Source: Oidiodendron maius Zn (Eukaryota; Ascomycota; Leotiomycetes; Myxotrichaceae). Taken from it: a stretch of 64,000 nt of DNA. The notes beneath the pieces were generated by a model that saw only the letters and a list, made by a program, of their open reading frames with translations, searched no databases and had not been told where the DNA came from. Both the position numbers and the translations under genes were made by a program. Below, one piece after another: positions 11,059 through 21,465 of the stretch. Within the stretch, counting starts at the first letter, position 1. Every line of letters begins with the position of its first letter. The stretch lies in assembly GCA_000827325.1 (NCBI GenBank), contig KN832880.1, positions 166,803 through 230,802 of the forward strand, written 5' to 3'.

Positions 11059-12691
11059 ATGCTCAACCGAGCGTCTAGATTGCCACCCTGCCGTGATAGT
11101 AATGAAAGACAGGAGGAGGAGGGTCCGTCGAGCGCGCCTAATCCGTACGTTTTCTACATATCATCTTCATAGATCTCCTGTGGCTGAACTTTATAGCTTT
11201 GACTGGCCCGTTCGCACGAAGTGGGCGGTCACTTTGACTGCGTGTTACGTGTAAGTCATATTCGCCTTCTTACGCCCCTTAGGACAGGTCTCACACCCAG
11301 GCAATATCCAGGACATTGATCGTAGGCATTAATTCGACTTCAATTACTGCTGCTGCAATGCCTATCAATCAGCGATTCGGTATCAGTGACGAGAGTTTTC
11401 CAAATTCATTCTGGCCCGTTACGGCTTGGAATGGCGGCGCCGCTCTCGCACCGATGGTTATACTACCAATCATGGAGAAGTATGGAATGAAGATTGGCTA
11501 TATCGTTTGCTATAGCCTCTTCACGGCTTTTATAATCCCTCAGGCTACTGCATCGAACTTCTCAACTTTGATTATCTGCCGCTTCTTCGCTGGATGCTGC
11601 GGAGGCGTCCTGCAGGATGTCATGGATGGCATCATCGCAGACATCTGGCAAGGTGCTAAGCAACGTAGCTTGCCCGTAACAGCATATGTGTTCTCGCTCC
11701 TGGTTGGAGTTACGCTTGGTCCTGTTATAGGTGGAGCCATCGTGAGCACTTTGTATTGGCGCTGGTAGACATTCCTTGGTTCTTTATGGTTCTTAACTGA
11801 TGGTGATGAAGGATCTTCTATACCCAGCTTATCATATACGGAGTTTCTTTTCTCCCAATTATTTTCTTCTTTAAAGAGACTCGCACCATACCCGTTACCA
11901 ATACAACAGCGATGAATGAAAATAACGGTAGCAATGAAAACAGCGTCCATAATACAGCAGCCAGGGACTCCATCGCCAAATTCCTATCAGAAGCTGTCGC
12001 TCTACCCTCATTCTTGCTGTGCACAGAGCCTGTCGTGTTCTTCTTTACCATGCTGTCAGCACTGTCATATGGACTAGTCTTCATTTCAACACAAAGTGTG
12101 ACACAAGTTTATACGGCTCTTTATAAGTGGAATGAATACCAGGCCGGGTTGGTGCAGGCGTCTCTCATCCTTGGTGAGCTCGTGGGATTCTTTGCATGTC
12201 TCTTCCAGAATAAGATCTATCATGATAGAGCGAGATCGACGGATGCAGATCGTGAGGGACTTGAATCTTCTATAGCAGAATCTCGTCTATATGTCAGCAT
12301 TCCAGGGAGTTTTCTTGGTCTCACTGGCGGTCTTTTCTTGTATGGCTGGACGAGTTATGCTAGTCTTCCTTGGATCTTGCCATCTATTGGCCTTGCTTTC
12401 GTCGGATTTGGCAGCATGACTGTGATGCAAGCTATTATGATGTATATAACGGATGCTTATGAGAGATATGCGGCAAGCGCTAGTGCTGCGGTTTGTTTTG
12501 GTGAGAACTTATTCGCAGCGTTTCTCCCTCTTGCGGCGTCAAGTATGTACACAAACCTTGGGTTTCAGTGGGCCAGCTCTGTACTGGCGTTTATTTCCCT
12601 GGGTATGAGCTTTGCACCCGTCATACTCATATTAAAAGGCAGGGAAATTCGGAAAAGAAGCCCATTTATGAAGCGAGCAATGTACAACTAA
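11059..12691 (+). CDS. MFS transporter, DHA1-type (490 aa)
   Basis: Four exons (11059-11144, 11197-11250, 11312-11764, 11812-12691) give 490 residues with introns of 52, 61 and 47 bp. The short hydrophilic N-terminus leads into NPFDWPVRTKW, the usual cytosolic lead-in of fungal polyamine/multidrug DHA1 carriers. TM1 (VGINSTSITAAA) follows, then the TM2-TM4 region with ICRFFAGCCGGV, and TM5 with the LGPVIGG antiporter motif ending in YWRW. A central loop precedes TM7-TM12. All helices look intact. The substrate cannot be read from sequence; polyamines, toxins or drugs are the family's usual loads. It is a plus-strand neighbour of minus-strand genes with no sign of an operon-like partner. Confidence 0.85.
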
Positions 12692-12965
12692 AAGCTTTTG
12701 TTTGTTATATGTCGTACTTCTATAGAATTTGATTACTCTGATGGCGGTATGATCTTGCATATAGAGGATAAATGAGGAAGTAGTAAAGGACAAATATCTT
12801 AGATCATATAGGCCATTATTATATGCTGCTTATATTGTGTCTTCGTGTAGTGAGAGAAGTGCGAGATTGAATTAACTGTACACATGTTATACAGCATCAC
12901 TTCTACTGCCACTGCAAGCGTGCTGACTTTCTCTCAATACAACCACAGCAAAGTTCTTGGACCTT

Positions 12966-13685
12966 CTACTTGCTCTCTGGCAGAGATCTGTCGTCGATAA
13001 TTTCCATCAACTTATTTGAGAGAACCTTACAACCAATTGTCTTTCCTAAACGCTCTAACCAACCCTCACTACACCCCCCACAAACTATAATTCTCTCCAA
13101 CCCCGCCAATCTCCTCAGTGCTAGCCCTAGGTTGAACTCAAGACTTAGTCTGCGCCCTACAACTAGGCTTACAATATCATCGTATGACCCAAACCCATAT
13201 ATTTGGGCCCCATCACTTGGGATCCTTTCGAAGGTAATTTCGACATTCTGAAGATTTTTGGCGTCCGAGGAGAGCTTGCAAAGCAGTTCAGCGGGCCAAA
13301 ATACCCAGCTCTCTTGGTTCCATGGGACAACGATGTGAAGGTGCTTTATATGTCGAATATTCGTTTGACCGATTTGTATCAGAAATTTAAGGAGAATTTT
13401 GGGGTGGTGAAATCGGAAAGAGTTGCGCGAGTAGAGAATGGAACTAGCTTCTGCGTGGATCTGCTTGCAGACAAGGAGAAAAGCTGTGTGTATTGTAATG
13501 CAGTGGATAACTGGTTTTTCCGTCCTATTGAGGAGATCATTGGTACTGATATTACCTACAGCTGGCGAGTTTAGTTTCTCGTATGGATTGAACGTCGGGC
13601 GGATGAGGAGATAGTTGTATATTTCAAGACGAATCTCTAGTGGCAAAGTGAAAATTCTTGGCACGTTTAGATTGATTGCCATCAT
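12966..13685 (-). CDS. F-box-like fungal protein (239 aa)
   Basis: This single-exon gene has a short F-box-like motif near the N-terminus, TLPLEIRLEIYNYLL (residues 13-27). It is followed by FLLVCKQIHAEASSILYSRNSFRFHHP, a pattern of many lineage-expanded fungal proteins of unknown function in which the first helix may bind Skp1. The rest has leucine-rich character but no regular repeats. No signal peptide or membrane segment is present. The role as a substrate adaptor for ubiquitin ligation is inference; no partner gene is adjacent. Confidence 0.7.
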   Translation of the reverse strand: MMAINLNVPRIFTLPLEIRLEIYNYLLIRPTFNPYEKLNSPAVGNISTNDLLNRTEKPVIHCITIHTAFLLVCKQIHAEASSILYSRNSFRFHHPKILLKFLIQIGQTNIRHIKHLHIVVPWNQESWVFWPAELLCKLSSDAKNLQNVEITFERIPSDGAQIYGFGSYDDIVSLVVGRRLSLEFNLGLALRRLAGLERIIVCGGCSEGWLERLGKTIGCKVLSNKLMEIIDDRSLPESK

Positions 13686-14109
13686 GATAATTGCGGAAAG
13701 TTGCTCATGCTTGGGAGAAGTAGAGCATCAACTTTTAGGGATTAAAAGGGCAAGAGTTTGTGCCACGGTGATTCTCGCGGTAGCATGGGGGGTTGTATAA
13801 TAGCTGTATGAGGCATTTTCCTGCTAGTGTTGATTATGTATAATAAATCACTCACCTCAAATACTCGAAGGTCACTAGGCGTTGGTCAACTCAATAAAAT
13901 TAAATGACCATAAATGACGCTTGCATAAGTACTTTAATTGGGCACGAAGAGAGGAGGGAAGTTTCTTCCGTCCCATGCTATAGAGAGATGTGGAATGAAG
14001 TCATAGCTAAAGGCGGATATAGATATACAGAACTAAATGAGATGCCATGCTTCCTGCATCTATATATATCTTTCCATCCACATTCTAATATAATACGGGC
14101 CTTCATTCA
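13686..14109. other. Intergenic region
   Basis: It presumably holds the promoter of the F-box-like gene. It is AT-rich, with short tandem TATA steps near 14015-14100. I see no gene. Confidence 0.35.
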
Positions 14110-15019
14110 CTACGAACAGTGATCGAAATTGCCGGCTAGATTGCCCCACCACACGGAATGTTATTACCATTCGAATCGAAGATAGCAAAAGAAAGGATGA
14201 AAGTTACGACGATCTGGGATCCTCCATCTAATGCGGCTCCAATAAGATAACTGTACTTGTTATAAATCTTCGGCAAGCGGTGTCGCAGCCAGAATTGTGA
14301 GAAGACACCCACTGTAATAGAGGAGCATACCCACGATGTATTGCCATAGTCGCTTATACCAGCATAAGATGCGGTAATGGCCGTATTGAGTGGCCGTTCT
14401 CTCCCCGGAAGATATGCTGTGATCAGGCCCCAGTGCAGGGTAGGCATATGGCCAGGCTGATGACTAGACCAAGTGGTACGAGAAGATAGCGCCCATTCGC
14501 GCTGACTCGCTTTGCTAATGCCCCTGTATTTGTCTTCGTATTAAAGCCTAGCAGCGTTGAACTGCTCCGGACGCTGTTCCCTTTGGGATCGAGGAGAATC
14601 TCCCATTGATTCGTCACGATGGTCGTAATGACGGCACAGTTCAAGCCTGCTCCAAGAAGGTTTCCGTATACTTTGCGTGGCAAACATAATGCGGTGTGGT
14701 ACCTTGGTATATTGTCCGACTTTGAGCCAGTTGGCGAGGTTGACGGATAGCAAGATGATTTGATGGGACCAACTGGCGAAGTACAGGTTGGCCAGCACCA
14801 TCTTTGACAATTGATTGGTGCTAATCCCGGTGCTGTACAGCCCATAATGGACACAGGAGAAAGGAGCGATGAATGCGCCTAACAGAATGGCGATCAGGTA
14901 GTCCCAGGCCGGAAGGATGGTTTCACTTCGGATTGTGACAATCAATCCGGCAAAAAAAAAAAAGCCGACATGAACAGCACCCAGTACCACGAAATAGGGA
15001 CTTCCTTATACTTGAGCAT
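14110..15019 (-). pseudogene. Truncated, frameshifted OPT-family oligopeptide transporter
   Basis: Read on the minus strand, the pieces follow the C-terminal third of fungal oligopeptide transporters in order: MLKYKEVPISWYW, then TILPAWDYLIAILLGAFIAP, LYSTGISTN, HRIMFATQSIRK followed by YGNLLGAGLNCAV, ISDYGNTSWVCSS, FWLRHRLPKIYNKYSYLIGA and ALDGGSQIV, ending near a WWGN-coding triplet run. At least three frame changes are needed: one at the T/A homopolymer at 14954-14966, one near 14650-14700 and one near 14150. The N-terminal two thirds are absent, and sequence beyond 15020 is unrelated. The gene is dead. Confidence 0.75.
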
Positions 15020-15717
15020 TGACTAGTAGTGCAAGTCAGGTTGAGTTCTGCCCCAGGATCACATCCTTCCTATAGAAGATCTTGAACTGAGGTCACATAG
15101 TGCACAGGTCGTAGTCAGGAATCAAGGTGAAACTCAGTGTTATATTAAGTGATGCAGAGACAACTAAAGTAAGAAGAGATTCAGGAGAACTAGAGCCTTT
15201 TATGCTCAACACTATACACTCAATTGAGTCACCAAATAGGCTCCCACTTAGTCACCCTATAGGCACCAGTGGGCAGCCTAGTAGGCAGCTGTATCGCATG
15301 TGTAGATATGCTTGAAGCCTTATACCAGCTCAACAGAAGATAAGGACATGTGTGATCAGTGCCCGAATGGCCAAGTTCGCTGTGAAATAACTCCGCACCG
15401 TGTTAGATGTCATAGAAGAGAGACCGACGGCGTCGAGTCTATTGAAATCGATAGTCCTTTCGCTGGTTCTGATCCAAGAATTCACCTGCTGCTTGAACTG
15501 TAATGACAGGTTTCATATTTCCTTTTCTAATTTTTAGTTATTAAAGTTATATATAGATGTATGAAATTATTGTTATCTTACTCTTTAAATATATATTTAT
15601 TAAAATATTTATCTGCAAAAGACTAGATATCGAACAAAAAGAAATTGCTATTTATTTAGCTTGAGTAAGTTAAGCGCTTGACTTCATGCAATATTATCAC
15701 TAAAGTCTTTATATGCA
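15020..15717. other. Gap holding the breakpoint of the OPT pseudogene
   Basis: OPT similarity stops at about 15020. Sequence 15120-15330 has short direct echoes (GGCAGCCTAGTAGGCAGC) resembling old transposon debris. A 63-codon frame (15312-15503) is Cys-containing but unrecognised. 15520-15660 is AT-rich. Confidence 0.3.
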
Positions 15718-16689
15718 TCAGCACCATGCAGCTTTATTTTCCTCAACAAAGTCTATAAATGATTTCGGCTGCACGCCTGTCACGTTCAAAACCACGTTAT
15801 TCAGCCTATTTTCCATTCCGTGTGCAATTGCAGTATCCAGCGAAGCCAAAAGCTTTGCATATTGATCGGGAATTCCCTGTTTCAGAAACTTCGCAGCAAG
15901 TTCAGACTCCGACACCCTTTTGTGCCTAATATTTCGTTGTAGAACATTACTGAGAATTTGAGATACCTGAGAGAGGCACGGTCAATTTTGGATAAAAGAA
16001 TCTTTTTGCATGACAAGTCGACAGTCCCTTACCTCGCCATAAGAAAGTAGTTCTGGGCCAAGAACTAGGAGATCTGTACTGTCGGATGCTCTGTCTGTCA
16101 AGGCGTGAAATGCAACAGCCGCGATATCAGCTACCGCTACGAAAGGAATTTTGCCGTCTCCGGTCGCCGAATATATTGTATCTCCCGTTCGAAGATCACC
16201 CCGAGAGTGCTGGTCGGAGAAGTTTTCTGCTGAGGTTTAGCGGTGGGCTGTTTATAGATTTAGCGAGAGCGCCAAGGAGAACATGCCCATAAACCAAGTA
16301 GGTCGAAGAACAGTATATTCGACACCTAGAGTAGACAGAAATTCATGAACCTGTCCCATAGCTGGTCCCCCCATGGGAACGGCGCTAGCACTGAGTAATA
16401 CGAATCGACGGACGCCATTTGTTTTGCTAAACTCAATAAACGATTTCATCGGCACCACTATATCAATGAGAGGAGGTCCGACAAGATACACCGCGTGGAT
16501 GTCGCTGTCTCGCAGAAACGGGATTTCCCAGGTATTTTGATCGAGCCAATCAAAGTAGCATTGTTTGGGACTGCCGCTGATAGGAGATGGCGAATGCGAG
16601 GCATGGATGAATGGTATGTTTGCTTGTGCGAGAAGCATCGCCAATCGAGACGAGGTTTTGCCTCGACCACCGGTGAGGAGAATGGTCAT
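15718..16689 (-). CDS. EasG/FgaFS-like NAD(P)-binding reductase (281 aa)
   Basis: Three exons (16689-16287, 16226-16033, 15966-15718) give 281 residues. The N-terminus MTILLTGGRGKTSSRL holds the Rossmann TGGRGK loop. It is followed by AVYLVGPP, a serine-rich LLSASAVPMGGPAMGQVHEF block, LRPTWFM, and after splicing IYSATGDGKIPFV and VADIAAVAFHALTD, then LVLGPELLSYG. This order and length match the NmrA-like branch containing festuclavine/agroclavine dehydrogenases of ergot alkaloid synthesis, which reduce an iminium in the ergoline ring. No ergot prenyltransferase, N-methyltransferase or catalase homologue lies in this window, so the substrate is unknown. The first intron appears to start with GC (see findings). 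I chose the second ATG because family members start there. Confidence 0.8.
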
Positions 16690-16738
16690 GAATGCTGAAG
16701 TTGTTAATGGATTTGAAGACGAAGGATACTCAGACAGG

Positions 16739-17016
16739 CTATAAAAAGGTGCCAATGCTACAGCTATATGGTAATTTCACACGAAGTCGGCCTTTATCCA
16801 CTGCGCTAAGTTCAAGTCGAAACTGATCGTACTGGCCTCGGTCAAACTCAAACTGCCGAGGTCCGACGCCAATTTCTCTGTCTTGATACCCCTACATAAG
16901 AGAAGTTAAGTGATATGTAAGCTGGAAGGAAGACTTACCCAGAAGTTGATCTTGAGCCATGGGCCAAGGCTGTCAAGATGACTTGTGATGAGATTGACTT
17001 CATCGTGGCTGCACAT
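16739..17016 (-). CDS. Small hypothetical gene upstream of the EasG-like gene
   Basis: Exon 17016-16939 and exon 16891-16739 join across a 47 bp GTAAGT...TATGTAG intron to give 76 residues. A coding-like middle (DREIGVGPRQFEFDRG) spans past the splice. The reading frame is also open upstream of 17016 behind a possible acceptor (GGTTAG). A further first exon starting at 17289 (MEAWSEDYLVKLLYSIQY) would make a longer protein, but that intron would be about 180 bp. I do not recognise the product. It ends about 50 bp before the EasG-like start codon on the same strand, so it could also be a misread 5' region of that gene. Confidence 0.3.
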
Positions 17017-17393
17017 CTCGGCAATCTAACCATGTTCGATTAGACAAGAATCGGATTTGCAGTGAGAATTGGACCAATCATATATACAATGGAAAGGGTT
17101 GTATGCAACTCGGCGATCTAACCGAGAAGGGACAGTACTAAGTAACAGAGTAACTTGGCATCTAGACTGTATTGTATTTTAATCTGTCGTCGGGAGAATG
17201 ACCTTGACAAACCAACCCAGAAACATATCCGCACCATATTGAATTGAGTAGAGTAGTTTCACAAGATAATCTTCTGACCATGCTTCCATGATTGGCGCTC
17301 TTTAGTCAAGCACATCTAATCTATTTACTGGAAACGGTCGAGTCTCTATAGGCTTGGAATCTGGATAGGGGTTTATCCAATTACCCACGCCCC

Positions 17394-17852
17394 TTACTCC
17401 GCGGAGCTGGACAGCACAGCATCCATCTCGATCTCTACCAACATCTCCTCATTGACCAAATGTGCAATGACCATTGTTGCAGCAACACCGACCGCTGGGT
17501 CGTCTGCTTGCCCGAACATATTTGTGAATGCTTCGCCAACTCCAGCAGCGTGCTCCCGACTACAAACAAACATCCGCACTCGAACCACATCCGCAATACC
17601 TTTGCCTCCAAGGCCTTTAATTGCTTCAATCCCTTCATTCATCGCGAATGAGGCTTGTTGACGTGCGTCTCCCGGGAAAAGAACTTTAGGGACGGGAGTA
17701 TTTGTTGCTTCGGGTAAAGGTTCAAAGGTTGTTGCTGTGGTTCCTGAGACAAATACATAATTACCGTGTCGAACAGCTCGGTAGTAACCGTAGTTTTTCT
17801 CAAAGGGATTTGCTGAGGTGTAGAACTTCTTTAATTGTATTGACTGAGCCAT
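17394..17852 (-). CDS. RidA/YjgF-family protein (about 152 aa)
   Basis: The single-exon gene encodes a RidA-fold protein: GYYRAVRHGNYVFVSGTTAT (strands 1-2), a proline-rich loop, QASFAMNEGIEAIKGLG (helix), VVRVRMFVC and a C-terminal VEIEMDAVL strand. Canonical family members hydrolyse reactive enamine/imine intermediates; fungal cluster-associated members can act on pathway imines. The ATG at 17852 (MAQSIQLKKF) fits family length; an in-frame ATG 19 codons upstream is less likely. It is on the same strand as the EasG-like reductase, whose relatives reduce iminiums, so a shared imine chemistry is possible but unproven. Confidence 0.8.
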   Translation of the reverse strand: MAQSIQLKKFYTSANPFEKNYGYYRAVRHGNYVFVSGTTATTFEPLPEATNTPVPKVLFPGDARQQASFAMNEGIEAIKGLGGKGIADVVRVRMFVCSREHAAGVGEAFTNMFGQADDPAVGVAATMVIAHLVNEEMLVEIEMDAVLSSSAE

Positions 17853-17909
17853 TGGGATGTGAATTGTGGCGAAATGAAAGAAGTTGAAAATTACTGCACA
17901 CTTGAACAA

Positions 17910-18539
17910 TCATGTCGAAAAGGCACGCCTTTCTTCCCCATCAAGTCTTATGATCGTTTTCCCACCCCGTGGATACCGGATGACGTGTATACCAGCTGTA
18001 GCTTACAAGCCCCAGTCACTAGGCTAGTTCGATGAGGCATAGAGCTTCCACAACGTGCATAAATAGGAAACAGGGTTGACTGAGTAGCAAATCGCTTGGA
18101 GTCGGAGGGATGCAATGAACCGGCCACTGCTGGCCATAGCTTCTCTCGATTTTGGGCTGAGAATAACTAATCACCCCTCATTTTGGAAGCATATTCACAA
18201 CCTTTAGTACTGAATACTTCACCGCTACTCGAAATCGGCGCCTCTGCGCTATTTTTGTGCTAGCTGCAGTGCCCACATTTACTCTCGTATATAGTCTTGG
18301 GGTATTGTACTCGTCAGAGGTATATTCTTCGTCATCTCTACATTCAAAATTTCAGAATCAACGGGATTCGGTGTACCAGTATGAGAAATCATCGCGGGAT
18401 TAAGTTCCGAGACTGTGAACGTAAATAGCAAGATATATGAGGTCTATAGGTAAATTACTAGATATTCTAATATTAAAATGGGCCTTCTATCCCCAGCTAA
18501 AACTCTTGAAGGCCCATATAAGATCATCTGTTTCACAAT
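17910..18539. other. Intergenic region, no gene recognised
   Basis: It lies upstream of the RidA-like gene and downstream of the Zn2Cys6 regulator gene. It should contain the RidA-like promoter. No frame above about 60 codons and no repeats stand out. Confidence 0.35.
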
Positions 18540-19985
18540 TTATACGAATTGCTCGCAACCCATTCGCATTAGATATGCCCCCGCTGCATCTCGCTGTGAC
18601 CTCCAGGGACTGAAATAAGCAACAATTTTTAAGGAAAAACAAATATGGAGGCGTGATATACTATTCATGCAGCATGATAATCCTGCAAAGGAGATAGTAT
18701 CGGCAAGATTAAGAAGAAATGCACAGTGATCCACTTGTTTACGGACAAATTGTTCACCTCTTGAAGCATCGGCTTTGGTCAAAATGGAAAGGTGGGAGAG
18801 TATGACCCACGAAGCTGGAATAATTGAAAATGGGACTACCGAACAAAAATCGTCGCTTCCAATAACAATCAAGTTTATTTGGGGACTGGCGACCTTCTCA
18901 GCGTCTGTGGCCTGGCATTGCATGTGGTAATCGAGAGGCATCTCCATTTGAAGCCGATATTGAGATTCGACCTCTGTTAGTTTATTGATCAATAGAATCA
19001 AGCTGTCTTCTTGGTCCACAAGGTGCTGAGCGGTGTATCCCCCTAACTGAGGATCAAAAATGCTCAGATATTTCGAAGCGGAGAAGAGTAGATCGATGAG
19101 ATTGTCAGAGGGTTGTTTAGGGTTCTGCGTAAATGGTATGGTACACCATTGAGCCGATGCAAAGTGCGAAATCTTCCCGCTGGAGATGGATAAGCACGCC
19201 TAGAATATATAGTAATGAGACTCTGACCCTGAAGTTTGAAAAGAGGTGAAATAATACCATTAGTAACCTTAACGCCCTGAACAGCGAATGACATAGACCG
19301 GTTTGACAATTTTCAGGTCCAATCAATTCCACCAACTTGCTAGCACCAACAAGGTGTTTCATCCACCCTCCAGTAGTGGTTGGATGGATCAATTCATAGT
19401 ACATCAGCAATAAGGGTGCACAGATATCTTCCGGAGTGGGCCGGTGATAGAGGAGCTGCTGAACATGGGCTTGTTCCTCGTGGAGTGCCGTGGCATACCA
19501 CTGATTGGCCTCCACCTTCATGGCAACGTTACCTATCAGTTGTGCAAAGAAGGCCAAAGTAGTGGCACGAATAGCGCAAGTCATGATCCTCGACGATGAG
19601 GCAAAGGTGGGAAGGTATCTCATCCATGATTCCGGTTCCAGATTCCCCGTTCTAGGCTTAGCCAGATATGCCACAAAAGTTGAGATAAGAAACTGTTCGT
19701 AGACAGAGCCATTTGATGGTTGTAGTGTCGAGAGTGATGTGGATGAATGAATGCCGATTGTTGGACCGGAGCTTGCGGAGGGATCGGAACAAGCATGGAC
19801 CATAAGCAGCCCTTGATATACTCCAGGGCATAGCTTGCCAATACGTTCGCAATTCTTGCAGTGCAGAGTACGCTGATCACACTAGATGGTTGGTTAAAAT
19901 ACTTCTCATATAGGACCTATTTAATTAACTCTACCTTGATCTTGCGGCGCGCACAGCGCAGGCAGCCTCTGGTTCGCCGAACCAT
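18540..19985 (-). CDS. Zn2Cys6 transcription factor (444 aa)
   Basis: Exons 19985-19935, 19881-19258 and 19199-18540 give 444 residues. The first exon and the start of the second encode a complete binuclear zinc cluster with Cys at 8, 11, 18, 25, 28 and 35 (CX2CX6CX6CX2CX6C), interrupted by a 53 bp intron directly before the third Cys, a common position. The rest is the all-helical fungal-specific regulatory domain (LLMYYELIHP, WMKHLVGASKLVELIGPE, QWCTIPF). The short, C-rich N-terminus without a linker is typical of local pathway regulators. It lies between the RidA/EasG-like genes and the RiPP-type locus and could regulate either. A further small intron near 18610-18690 cannot be excluded. 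Confidence 0.85.
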
Positions 19986-20769
19986 ATTTTTGACACTAAG
20001 CCTTGACGTTTAACTCCAGCGATCCTAGCGTCATCTAGTGGCTGTCGTCTCAAACCTTTGTGTTCTCAGCTCCATAAGTCAGGTATGCAGCTTGAAGCTG
20101 AAGCAATATCTGCTCGAAAACGCGATTCTAATGGCACAAGTAAAAAGCGCGAGTAAAGCCAGCACACGATTCAATCTTAGACGAAAGTTGGAAGTGTGTC
20201 GGAAATCTAACCTTAAACAGTTAAGCTTCATTCACCAGCAATGATGACGGATGACATATCACCATTCTCCTCGTCTTTCCCTATTTTATCGTTGTACCGA
20301 GCAATCTAGTGCATATGTATATATGCCACATTAACCCTTTGTGTTGTATAAATAGCGGTGGAATCAAACTACCATCTTAGCAAGCGACTCGAGTATTTCA
20401 TGGTAATCGCCAACTAGAGCCTCCTAGACAGTAATAACACGCTATGAGGTTATAACTTCAGTTACTTTAGGTATACAAAGCGGCAATACGCACGTCTGTA
20501 GCTAGCTGTTTGGCCAATTCAGCAGTATTCATTGTAACCTACTGGCTCAAGTAATAATCCTTGAGGCCAATCAATGAAATGAGACCTCGTAGGACCCTCT
20601 GGGAGGAAGCGGTGTGAGCAGGACCAGTAAAAAGGCATCCCTCGGGGATCATTGTCATAAATTGATGAAGCGACTGAGACTCCACTTATGATCAAACAGG
20701 CGCGTCAATATTGTAGAGTCTCTTAAGAAAGTAGAGTATAACATATAGGTGTTCTGTTTGCTTAGGTCC
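19986..20769. other. Intergenic region between the regulator and UstYa-like gene A
   Basis: It holds the promoter of the Zn2Cys6 gene (minus strand, from 19986 upward) and the 3' side of UstYa-like gene A. A TATAAATA-like element occurs at about 20347. No protein-coding gene is supported. Confidence 0.4.
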
Positions 20770-21465
20770 TTAACCTAAGTCTGCATTAAGTTCAACACCG
20801 GCCATCGTCCAAATCTTCTGTAGTGGAGCCCGGTCTAACACTATACCCTCACAGTGATGGATATGATCTATCCCGTTAGATCTCCTTTCGATATTTACAC
20901 CAGTGAACTGAGATCGATAGTGCTTGCGCCATGTATACATGCAGTGCATAACATGCCACTCCTGTGTGGTATAGAAGACTCCACCTACTTCTGCCAGCAA
21001 TCCCATTTCTTCGCGAGTGAGACGTGTTGTTCCGTTGAGATCAGCCCAATATGGCCATTCACCTCCTGCAAGAGGCCCTTGCTTGTCAAAATCATCTGAG
21101 AGCTCTAGGTCTAGGCACTGGGGTGGCAGCCATCCCAGTGCCAATGGTGTAAATACACAACCCCTGGAAAGGGCTTCCGCAACAGTAGTCCCACCGCAAG
21201 AGCAAGATACGGGTCTACGGAATTTGGATGAAGTAGATCGTGCCAGTATACAGAATCCCCAGAACGCAAGGCTGATGAAAATCCCTTTTGCGAGAAGAAT
21301 AGAGTAGCGATAGATATTGTTTTTTGCCTTCGGAAAATTTTCAGTATCTACCCCATTTTCTGAGCTCCGACATCCGTCGCTGGACTCATGCAGGAGGCTG
21401 TAGTCGGCCTTGTCCTCTTGGGACTGCGTGTGACTGGAGGAAGTGATTCGACCGAACCATTTCAT
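20770..21465 (-). CDS. UstYa-family (DUF3328) oxidase A (231 aa)
   Basis: This single-exon, type II membrane protein has a cytosolic Ser-rich tail, one transmembrane helix at about 55-76, then the UstYa domain. SCSCGGTTVAEALSRGC (87-103) and WLPPQC are followed by the two diagnostic HxxHC motifs, HVMHC (171-175) and HIHHC (201-205). In ustiloxin, phomopsin, cyclochlorotine and victorin pathways, UstYa-type enzymes are oxidases that cyclise, chlorinate or hydroxylate ribosomal or NRPS peptides, with the HxxHC residues as the presumed metal site. Both motifs are intact. It is transcribed away from the repeat precursor gene at 22370 across a shared 0.9 kb region. A GTAAGT...TTACAG intron-like segment at about 21485-21515 probably lies in the 5' UTR. 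Confidence 0.9.
   Translation of the reverse strand: MKWFGRITSSSHTQSQEDKADYSLLHESSDGCRSSENGVDTENFPKAKNNIYRYSILLAKGIFISLAFWGFCILARSTSSKFRRPVSCSCGGTTVAEALSRGCVFTPLALGWLPPQCLDLELSDDFDKQGPLAGGEWPYWADLNGTTRLTREEMGLLAEVGGVFYTTQEWHVMHCMYTWRKHYRSQFTGVNIERRSNGIDHIHHCEGIVLDRAPLQKIWTMAGVELNADLG

Noticed and set aside
12970-13574. Plus-strand frames of 93 and 123 codons
   Set aside because: Shadows of the F-box-like gene on the minus strand.
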